In this document: piece by piece, positions 6,179-12,046 of the stretch | Layout of the letters: every line of letters starts with the position of its first letter | Numbering within the stretch: the first letter of the stretch is position 1 | Source of the DNA: Alphaproteobacteria bacterium | Lineage (GTDB): Bacteria; Pseudomonadota; Alphaproteobacteria; Rhizobiales; Devosiaceae | Direction: 5' to 3' | DNA: 12,046 bases | Assembly: GCA_024279575.1 (NCBI GenBank) | Contig: JAJRRJ010000168.1 | Coordinates: forward strand, 1-12,046 | The notes under the pieces: model-generated | The model's input: only the letters and a program-made list of their open reading frames with translations | Told to the model about the DNA's origin: nothing | The model's database searches: none | Made by a program: the position numbers and the translations under genes

Positions 6179-7329
6179 TCGAGGCGAAAAATTGAACCGG
6201 TCAGCGAAACAGCGTAAAGTTCACCAAAGCCACCTATCCCAAAGCTGGAAAGAAACTCCACCCGGCCAAGTGTACTTGCCCATGAACGTTGCTTGGTTGC
6301 TACTCCATCTTCAAGCAAAAAGCTGGAAATTTCTCCTGTGCAAAAGTCACCGTAAAAATAATGACCTGTCAGGGTCGGGAAATTTTCTCCCCGATACACA
6401 TATCCCCCTGTTACGGCACACCCGTTTGCTGTTGGATAGGTGAGAACCGGCCAGTCAAGATCTTTGATGCGGCATGCCGCATCGGCAACGCAGGTATTTC
6501 CCTCAGCCAGCGGCCAGCCAAGATTTAGACCGCTCGCCGCTTTTCCTGCGGCCACAACATGAATTTCCTCCTCTCCTGATTGACCGACATCACCAATATA
6601 GAGCTGATCCCCATCAAAGGAGAATCGCCAGGGATTTCTTACCCCATATATCCATGCCTCAGGAGCGGGGCCATCAAGGGCGGGATTGTCATCAGGGATA
6701 TCATACGGGCCGCTTGTGCCCGGCCCCACCGCGATACGCACGATTGAGCCAAGTGCTGTGTCAAAATTCTGCCCGTTGGCATAGGTGTCGTTGGCTCCGC
6801 CGCCATCACCAAAACCGATATATAAATACCCGTCGGGGCCAAAGGCGACCATTCCGCCGTTATGATTGCGCGCCGGTTGTGCAATTGAATATATTTCACG
6901 CCTGGAGGCTGTATCAAATTCCCCCGTCGTATTGTCATAGCGGAATTCGTCGATAACGCTTGTCAGACTTCCTGTTGTATAGGAAACATATGCAAGGCCA
7001 TTTTCAGAGAAATCCGGGTGCAGCGCCAGCCCAAGCAGCCCCGCTTCGCCTGCATGGGTAACCCGATCAATGATGTTAAGAACATCGCGCACCACCCCGT
7101 CCTGCAAAATGCTCACGATGCCATTTTGCTGCACAATAAACAGTTTAGAATCCCCCGGCGCAGAGGTGACAAATATGGGGCTTGTCAAATTCTGGGCAAC
7201 TTTTGTCAATGTGGCTTTTTCAGGTGTGTTTTCTGATGCAGCCACGCCAAAAGATACAAAAACTGATAACGCAATTGCGATTTTTGGAGAAAGCACCCCA
7301 TATCTGAAAAACCGAGAATTCCTGAACAT
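6169..7329 (-). CDS. Exported PQQ-dependent sugar dehydrogenase family protein (GSDH fold)
   Basis: A 386-residue protein of the soluble glucose/sorbosone dehydrogenase family, a six-bladed beta-propeller that with PQQ and calcium oxidises aldose sugars in the periplasm. Residues 1-31 look like a signal peptide (basic FRNSRFFRYG, then SPKIAIALSVFVSFGVAA). Family motifs in order: QNGIVSIL (68-75), EAGLLGLALHPDF (95-107), RNHNGGMVAFGPDGYLYIGF (154-173) with the likely catalytic His156, GVRNPWRFSFD (229-239), GDVGQSGEEEIHVV (246-259) and NLGWPLAEGN (269-278). Four Cys near 280-330 could form disulphides in the periplasm. AAGGAG sits ten bases before the ATG. No PQQ synthesis gene or cytochrome partner is nearby, so sugar specificity and cofactor are inferred. 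It lies 130 bp after cbbR in the same direction. Confidence 0.88.
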   Translation of the reverse strand: MFRNSRFFRYGVLSPKIAIALSVFVSFGVAASENTPEKATLTKVAQNLTSPIFVTSAPGDSKLFIVQQNGIVSILQDGVVRDVLNIIDRVTHAGEAGLLGLALHPDFSENGLAYVSYTTGSLTSVIDEFRYDNTTGEFDTASRREIYSIAQPARNHNGGMVAFGPDGYLYIGFGDGGGANDTYANGQNFDTALGSIVRIAVGPGTSGPYDIPDDNPALDGPAPEAWIYGVRNPWRFSFDGDQLYIGDVGQSGEEEIHVVAAGKAASGLNLGWPLAEGNTCVADAACRIKDLDWPVLTYPTANGCAVTGGYVYRGENFPTLTGHYFYGDFCTGEISSFLLEDGVATKQRSWASTLGRVEFLSSFGIGGFGELYAVSLTGSIFRLDPE

Positions 7330-7383
7330 TGCGATTTTTCTCCTTGTCGTGACTTGAGTCTCAAGCTGTTAAATTTAAGTGTT

Positions 7384-7436
7384 CAGAACGTGTCAGGCAC
7401 CATAAAGTGAATTGTTCTGTGCGCCTGGTGCCCTGA
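7384..7436 (-). other. Interlocked inverted repeats, possible RNA pseudoknot in the sugar dehydrogenase leader
   Basis: CAGAAC (7384-7389) pairs with GTTCTG (7414-7419), and TCAGGCACC (7393-7401) pairs with GGTGCCCTGA (7427-7436) with one bulged base. The arms alternate in order (A, B, A', B'), so both helices together would form an H-type pseudoknot in RNA. In the minus-strand transcript it lies after the cbbR stop and 55-107 bases before the sugar dehydrogenase ATG. No U-run follows, so it is not a simple terminator. An alternative is a palindromic REP-like repeat; only one copy is in the window. Confidence 0.4.
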
Positions 7437-7459
7437 AACATCCCGGTTTTCCAATTCAG

Positions 7460-8401
7460 CTATGCCTTTGAGCCTAAAAAACTGGGCAGGTAGTTCTTTT
7501 CCTCAGATACAAGAAATGTCTGAACCCGCTCAATAATCGGGGTGAGTTCAGCATCTGCCGGGCGCACCACAAACCAGCGCCGCATGATGGGTAAACCCTG
7601 CATATCAATAGTGGCGATGCGCCCTGATTTCAGCTCTTCAATCACAGTATGTTCGGATATCAGGGCAATGCCAAGACCAGCGATCACTGCCTGTTTAATT
7701 GTTTCATTGGTATTAAATTCTAACCAGTCATAAACGGTTCCATCCCCTATACGATCAAGGTAGCGCTCCATCAAAATGCGCGTCCCTGAGCCTAATTCCC
7801 TCTTGATAAAGGTTTCTGCCAACAGTTCTTCTCCGGAAAAATTCTTGTTATTGACCAAAGGATGATCCGGGTTTGCAATAAGAATATGGGGATGGTCCCC
7901 AAGTCCAACGGACTCCACTACAGGCTGACGGGGTGGTCGCCCCATTATCGCCAGATCCAAAGAGCGGGTTTCAAGGCCGGACAGAATGGTTTTTCGATTT
8001 CCAATAATCAACTCAATCTGAATTTCAGGCATTACTTTTTTGGCCATTGCGACCAATTGGGGGGCAAAATATTTGCCCGTACTTACAACCCCAAATGACA
8101 AAAACCCTGACTTTCCGTCGGTAAGCGCCCGCACACATTTCAAACTATGGGACAGTGCGGATTCAATGTTTTCAACGGCTTTGAGCATTACCTGTCCATG
8201 ACGGGTTAAGTCGCTACTCCCGTGCTCCTTGTCTCTAATCACCAGCTTTGCCCCGACATTGTCCTCCAGCAGTTTTAGCTGCGTGGAAACTGCTGGTACT
8301 GTGAGATTTAGAAAATCGGCAGCCAGAGTTATTGAGCCGTGGCGTTTAATAGCTGCCAAAGCCCGCAATTGCTTAAGTGTGATAGCGTCAATTCTGAACA
8401 T
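7460..8401 (-). CDS. cbbR: LysR-family transcriptional regulator, CbbR
   Basis: A 313-residue LysR-type regulator. The N-terminal winged helix-turn-helix spans about residues 6-65 (ITLKQLRALAAIKRHGSITL, then the recognition helix region NLTVPAVSTQLKLLED). The effector-binding part (about 95-300) has the two-lobed periplasmic-binding fold, with conserved stretches such as LSFGVVSTGKYFAPQL, LDLAIMGRPPR and GLGIALISEH. CbbR proteins activate CBB operons and respond to metabolites that report the need for carbon fixation. Here the gene lies back-to-back with cbbF across 99 bp, the classical arrangement, and this context is what turns a LysR call into CbbR. The ATG at 8401 has no clear Shine-Dalgarno. 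LysR regulators usually repress themselves from the shared spacer. The effector is not visible from sequence. Confidence 0.9.
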   Translation of the reverse strand: MFRIDAITLKQLRALAAIKRHGSITLAADFLNLTVPAVSTQLKLLEDNVGAKLVIRDKEHGSSDLTRHGQVMLKAVENIESALSHSLKCVRALTDGKSGFLSFGVVSTGKYFAPQLVAMAKKVMPEIQIELIIGNRKTILSGLETRSLDLAIMGRPPRQPVVESVGLGDHPHILIANPDHPLVNNKNFSGEELLAETFIKRELGSGTRILMERYLDRIGDGTVYDWLEFNTNETIKQAVIAGLGIALISEHTVIEELKSGRIATIDMQGLPIMRRWFVVRPADAELTPIIERVQTFLVSEEKNYLPSFLGSKA

Positions 8402-8500
8402 AAAAATTATTTAACATGTCTATAGTTTTTTTCAATTTATTTTTTGTTGCTGCGGGTGCAATGGTTTCCTTGAGCTTCAAACTCAGGCAGGGAGGCCAAA
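8402..8500. promoter_or_regulatory. Divergent cbbR-cbbF control region
   Basis: A 99-bp AT-rich spacer that must hold both promoters and the CbbR sites. It contains two adjacent palindromes, ACATGT (8414-8419) and CTATAG (8420-8425). TATAGT (8421-8426) matches TATAAT at five of six bases on the plus strand and has no good -35, as expected for an activator-dependent promoter. The T-rich tract 8426-8445 would then be in the leader. I did not find a clean TNA-N7-TNA CbbR box, so operator positions are left open. Confidence 0.5.
8490..8495 (+). promoter_or_regulatory. Shine-Dalgarno site for the TTG start of cbbF
   Basis: GGGAGG lies five bases before TTG at 8501. The only nearby upstream ATG (8461) is in another frame, so this site decides the start. 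Confidence 0.75.
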
Positions 8501-9508
8501 TTGAATACACAATTGAAAATTCAGGATGTAGACGGATTGCCGCCTGCCCTTAGGCTGGTGATGTATGCCTTATGCGACGTCTCTGAAAAGCTTGCCCAAA
8601 CCATTGCCGACGGCTCTCTGGCCAGTGATCTGGCGGCGGCAGTTGGAACCAATCTTGGAGGCGATGGTCAAAAGGCTCTGGATTTGATTGCAGACGAAGC
8701 CTATGCCGGGGCGCTAAAAGACACTCAGGTTCGCTGGTATGCTTCTGAAGAACAGGATGATGTGATCGAACTGAATGCGAACGGCAATCTGGCATTGGCC
8801 ATTGATCCTCTGGATGGGTCCTCAAATATTGACGTGAACGTTTCCATCGGCATGATATTTTCAATTTTTGAAGCGACTGAGAATCCGCATAAAAGTTTTT
8901 TGCGACCTGCGCGCGAACAGATCGCCGGGGGGTATTTTATCTTCGGGCCGCAATGTGGACTGGTTGTCACCTTTGGCAACGGCACAATGCACTTTACAAT
9001 GGACACCCGCACGCGCCAGTTTTTGCTGGTTGATGACAATGTGCGTATCCCTGAAGATTCAACTGAATATGCAATCAATGCGTCCAACTATCGGCATTGG
9101 TCCAGCCCCATCCGTGCATTTATTGATGATTGCGTTGATGGCGCTGATGGACCGCGCGCGGAAAACTTTAACATGCGCTGGGTGGCTTCCCTTGTTGCTG
9201 AAACCCACAGAATACTCACACGCGGCGGCGTTTTTTTGTACCCGGGCGACCAGCGAGAAGGATATGGCCAGGGCCGTTTGCGCATGGTCTATGAATGCGC
9301 CCCGATTGCCTTTTTGATCGAACAGGCCGGCGGCAAGGCAACCGATGCCATTGATTCCCTAATGGATCAGCAGGCACGCACGCTACATGGCCGCACTCCC
9401 TTTGTTTTTGGCTCCAAGGACAAAGTTGAAAAAATCACCGCCTATCATGACCTTCCAGAAAACGAAACGTCAGCGCTCTTCAAAAAGCGTGGACTTTTCC
9501 GTAGTTGA
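8501..9508 (+). CDS. cbbF: Class I fructose-1,6-bisphosphatase
   Basis: A 335-residue class I FBPase that hydrolyses fructose-1,6-bisphosphate to fructose-6-phosphate; in autotrophs the CbbF type often also accepts sedoheptulose-1,7-bisphosphate, serving CBB regeneration. Metal and phosphate site motifs are present: ASEEQDD (81-87), IDPLDGSSNIDVN (101-113) and GYFIFGPQCGLVVTFG (144-159). The sugar-binding part includes RWVASLVAETHRIL (226-239), GGVFLYPGD (242-250) and GRLRMVYECAPIAFLIEQAG (258-277). It starts with TTG, supported by a strong ribosome binding site; no in-frame ATG precedes it. It is the first gene of the operon, divergent from cbbR and 14 bp before cbbP. Length and motifs are normal. 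A gluconeogenic FBPase could look alike; the context makes the CBB role nearly certain. Confidence 0.96.
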   Translation: MNTQLKIQDVDGLPPALRLVMYALCDVSEKLAQTIADGSLASDLAAAVGTNLGGDGQKALDLIADEAYAGALKDTQVRWYASEEQDDVIELNANGNLALAIDPLDGSSNIDVNVSIGMIFSIFEATENPHKSFLRPAREQIAGGYFIFGPQCGLVVTFGNGTMHFTMDTRTRQFLLVDDNVRIPEDSTEYAINASNYRHWSSPIRAFIDDCVDGADGPRAENFNMRWVASLVAETHRILTRGGVFLYPGDQREGYGQGRLRMVYECAPIAFLIEQAGGKATDAIDSLMDQQARTLHGRTPFVFGSKDKVEKITAYHDLPENETSALFKKRGLFRS

Positions 9509-9522
9509 ACGGGATTATCGCT

Positions 9523-10395
9523 ATGAGCATCAAGCATCCAATTATTTCTGTCACCGGTTCATCTGGCGCAGGCACATCAACCGTCAAAACCACCTTTGAT
9601 CAGATTTTTCGCCGGGAAAACATAAAATCTGTTTCGATCGAGGGTGATGCTTTTCATAAATATAACCGCGCTGACATGAAGCGTGAATTGGATAAGCGTT
9701 TGGCGGCGGGTGACCATTCTTTCTCCCACTTCTCCCTTGATGCAAACGAGTTGGGAGAGTTAGAGCGGGTGTTTCGTGAATATGGTCAAACCGGGGGGGG
9801 GCGTTCCCGGCTTTATGTTCATTCAGATGAAGAGGCCAAAGAGTTGGGCGTTCCTTCTGGAAATTTTACTGAGTGGGCCCCGTTTGAAAATACTTCCGAT
9901 ATTCTGTTTTATGAAGGGCTGCACGGTGCAGTCAAAACCGATGAAATAAAAATTGCTGACCATGCTGATCTCAAAATTGGTGTTGTGCCGGTGGTCAATC
10001 TGGAGTGGATACAAAAAATCCACAGGGACCGTACTGTTCGCGGTTATTCAACAGAAGCCGTCACCGATGTGATTTTGCGCCGCATGGATGCCTATGTGAA
10101 CTGCATTATGCCGCAATTTTCCCAAACCAATATCAACTTCCAGCGTGTACCTGTGGTGGATACATCCAACCCGTTTATTGCGCGTTCCATTCCCACGCTG
10201 GATGAAAGCCTGGTGGTTATTCGGTTTGCCAGTCCCCATGGCATCGACTTCCAATATCTTACATCCATGATCGAGGGGTCATGGATGAGCCGGGCCAACT
10301 CCATTGTGGTGCCAGGCGGCAAAACTGATCTGGCAATGCAGCTGATTTTGACACCACTTATTTTGCGACTGACCGAACAATCAAGGCGTGCTTAA
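9523..10395 (+). CDS. cbbP: Phosphoribulokinase, bacterial (class I) type
   Basis: A 290-residue kinase that turns ribulose-5-phosphate and ATP into ribulose-1,5-bisphosphate, the RuBisCO substrate and the step unique to the CBB cycle. The P-loop is GSSGAGTST (12-20). GDAFHKYNR (41-49) holds Asp42, and Glu131 ends the Walker B strand ILFYEG; Lys165, Arg168 and Arg173 follow in the WIQKIHRDRTVRG segment. These positions agree with the numbering of the well-studied Rhodobacter sphaeroides enzyme, which also suggests the octameric form activated by NADH. The ATG at 9523 is chosen because it gives the standard length; an in-frame TTG at 9505 overlaps the cbbF stop and adds six unsupported residues. 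The ribosome binding site is weak, so coupling to cbbF translation is likely. A run of nine G at 9793-9801 encodes Gly-Gly-Gly and stays in frame. Confidence 0.97.
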   Translation: MSIKHPIISVTGSSGAGTSTVKTTFDQIFRRENIKSVSIEGDAFHKYNRADMKRELDKRLAAGDHSFSHFSLDANELGELERVFREYGQTGGGRSRLYVHSDEEAKELGVPSGNFTEWAPFENTSDILFYEGLHGAVKTDEIKIADHADLKIGVVPVVNLEWIQKIHRDRTVRGYSTEAVTDVILRRMDAYVNCIMPQFSQTNINFQRVPVVDTSNPFIARSIPTLDESLVVIRFASPHGIDFQYLTSMIEGSWMSRANSIVVPGGKTDLAMQLILTPLILRLTEQSRRA

Positions 10396-10398
10396 GGA
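10394..10398 (+). promoter_or_regulatory. Shine-Dalgarno site of cbbT overlapping the cbbP stop
   Basis: AAGGA begins inside the TAA stop of cbbP and lies eight bases before the cbbT ATG. Ribosomes ending on cbbP are therefore placed right at the cbbT start, which suggests translational coupling. Confidence 0.6.
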
Positions 10399-10406
10399 AT
10401 ATCCAA

Positions 10407-12046
10407 ATGGCTGACAATGCTCTGAACAACAACGAAAAAGATATGGCAAATGCGCTCAGGGCGCTGGCGATGGATGCTATTCAAGCGGCAAACTCCGGCC
10501 ACCCCGGCATGCCCATGGGCATGGCGGATGTGACGGCGGTATTGTTCAACCGATTTATGAAAATTGACCCATCGTCCCCCCAATGGGCCGACCGGGACCG
10601 GTTCGTGTTGTCAGCCGGTCACGGCTCAATGTTGCTTTATGGCGTGCATCACTTGCTCGGATATGCAGACATGGATATGGAGCAAATTCGCAATTTTCGA
10701 CAAATGGGATTTCGAACAGCCGGGCATCCTGAATACGGCCATGCTCAGGGAATTGAAACAACAACCGGTCCACTCGGACAAGGTATTTCAACCGCTGTAG
10801 GCATGGCGCTGGCCGAACGTATGCAAAATGCCAAATACGGGGATGATGTCGTTGATCACTGGACCTATGTCATCGCCGGTGACGGTTGTCTGATGGAAGG
10901 TATTTCTCACGAGGCCATTGATATGGCTGGCCACCTTGGGCTTGGACGCATGGTCGTACTATGGGATGACAATTCCATCACCATAGATGGAGCCACAAGT
11001 GTTTCCACCTCAACCGATCAAATAGCCCGCTTTGGTGCCGCTGGATGGCAGACTATTCGCGTTGACGGGCATGACAATGAAGCAATTGCAAGCGCCATTG
11101 AGGAAGCAAAGAACGATAAAACACGTCCAACCCTGATTGCCTGCAAAACCATTATTGGTTTTGGTTCCCCCAACAAACAAGGCACATCAGCAACCCATGG
11201 CGCGCCGCTGGGGGACGAGGAAATTGCTCTCACGCGCAAAGAACTTGGCTGGAAACACGCGCCCTTTAATATCCCCCGGGATGTGTATGAAGCATGGTAT
11301 TCTGTTTCCGCCCGGGGCAAGGCTGCTCGACTGGCATGGGAAAAAACATGTCGTACCGCCCCAAACTCTGCTGAGTTTTTTGCCGCGCTAGATGGTTCTT
11401 CGCGCAACGGGTTAAAGGAAGCAATCAACACCTGCAAACAACAGCTAAGTGTTGAGGCACCCAAAGTTGCGACACGAAAAGCCTCGCAAATGGTGTTGGA
11501 AATTGTCAATGCAACGGTCCCCAATATGGTGGGCGGATCCGCTGACCTGACTGGCTCCAACCTGACTTTAACCTCCGGTATGAGCGGAGTTTCAAAAGAC
11601 AATTATGGGGGAAACTACATCTATTACGGGGTGCGTGAACACGGGATGGCGGCGGCCATGAACGGGTTATATTTGCACGGGGGCGCCCTGCCCTATGGTG
11701 GTACATTTCTGGCGTTTGCTGATTATTGTCGCGGCTCAATCCGGCTGTCCGCACTTATGGGTATTCCGGTGACCTATGTTATGACCCATGACTCAATCGG
11801 TCTTGGGGAAGATGGGCCAACCCACCAGCCGGTAGAACAAGTAGCCAGTTTGCGCGCTATTCCCAACCTGAATGTTTTCCGCCCGGCTGACGCGGTGGAA
11901 ACAGCTGAGGTCTGGGAACTGGCGGTAATGAGCGACACAACCCCTTCTGTGCTTTGCCTCTCACGTCAGGGCCTGCCCACGGTGCGCACCACGCACAGCG
12001 AAGAAAATCTCACCGCCAAAGGCGCCTATGTATTGCGTGAAGCAAA
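10407..12046 (+). CDS. cbbT: Transketolase, N-terminal part (3' end outside window)
   Basis: Thiamine-diphosphate enzyme that moves two-carbon ketol units between sugar phosphates; in the CBB cycle it makes xylulose-5-phosphate, erythrose-4-phosphate and ribose-5-phosphate. About 546 residues are in the window of a protein normally near 660. The first domain has SGHPGMPMGMA (30-40), the GHGSM loop (71-75) and TTGPLGQG (119-126). The thiamine-diphosphate/Mg motif starts GDGCLMEG (158-165) and ends at Asn189. The pyrimidine domain has GGSADLTGSN (376-385), the catalytic Glu411 in YGVREHGMA, and HDSIGLGEDGPTHQPVEQ (461-478). The C-terminal domain has only begun at the edge. It starts 11 bp after cbbP, so it is part of the same operon. 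In related operons cbbA and cbbLS follow; that lies outside this window. Confidence 0.97.
   Translation, partial: MADNALNNNEKDMANALRALAMDAIQAANSGHPGMPMGMADVTAVLFNRFMKIDPSSPQWADRDRFVLSAGHGSMLLYGVHHLLGYADMDMEQIRNFRQMGFRTAGHPEYGHAQGIETTTGPLGQGISTAVGMALAERMQNAKYGDDVVDHWTYVIAGDGCLMEGISHEAIDMAGHLGLGRMVVLWDDNSITIDGATSVSTSTDQIARFGAAGWQTIRVDGHDNEAIASAIEEAKNDKTRPTLIACKTIIGFGSPNKQGTSATHGAPLGDEEIALTRKELGWKHAPFNIPRDVYEAWYSVSARGKAARLAWEKTCRTAPNSAEFFAALDGSSRNGLKEAINTCKQQLSVEAPKVATRKASQMVLEIVNATVPNMVGGSADLTGSNLTLTSGMSGVSKDNYGGNYIYYGVREHGMAAAMNGLYLHGGALPYGGTFLAFADYCRGSIRLSALMGIPVTYVMTHDSIGLGEDGPTHQPVEQVASLRAIPNLNVFRPADAVETAEVWELAVMSDTTPSVLCLSRQGLPTVRTTHSEENLTAKGAYVLREA

Noticed and set aside
11018..11602. Minus-strand open frame of about 194 codons inside cbbT
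   Set aside because: Antisense to conserved transketolase motifs, with no recognisable domain or ribosome binding site.

Overview
The window looks like chromosomal DNA from an alphaproteobacterium with the genes of the Calvin-Benson-Bassham (CBB) cycle. Four things support this: a PopZ-type polar organiser next to valS, a full TTAA-N7-TTAAC motif matching the CtrA consensus, a divergent cbbR-cbbFPT arrangement of the kind known from autotrophic alphaproteobacteria, and a phosphoribulokinase whose catalytic residues fall at the numbering of the Rhodobacter enzyme. The genus cannot be named from the sequence alone.

Layout. Positions 1-5539 hold five co-directional minus-strand genes, in transcription order pcm-like methyltransferase, PhzF-family isomerase, tolC, popZ and valS (valS runs off the left edge). 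These are mostly housekeeping genes: protein repair, outer-membrane export channel, pole organisation and translation. Positions 5797-6089 carry two plus-strand tRNA genes, tRNA-Cys(GCA) and tRNA-Asn(GTT). Positions 6169-7329 encode, on the minus strand, an exported PQQ-type sugar dehydrogenase (GSDH family). Positions 7460-8401 encode a LysR regulator, read as CbbR, on the minus strand. It diverges across a 99-bp AT-rich spacer from the plus-strand genes cbbF (fructose-1,6-bisphosphatase), cbbP (phosphoribulokinase) and cbbT (transketolase, cut by the right edge).

How the genes work together. CbbF and CbbT, with other enzymes, regenerate ribulose-5-phosphate from fixed carbon. CbbP phosphorylates it to ribulose-1,5-bisphosphate, the RuBisCO substrate. 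CbbR would switch the operon on. RuBisCO itself (cbbLS) is not in the window; in known alphaproteobacterial operons it often lies nearby, so it may follow cbbT. In the left half, the only member that looks out of place is the PhzF-like gene between the methyltransferase and tolC.

I see no mobile element, CRISPR array, defence system or clearly novel enzyme system. The most interesting signals are non-coding: the CtrA-like site between phzF and tolC, an interlocked pair of inverted repeats (pseudoknot-like) between cbbR and the sugar dehydrogenase, and a nested inverted repeat between tolC and popZ. Promoter calls are by eye and weak.
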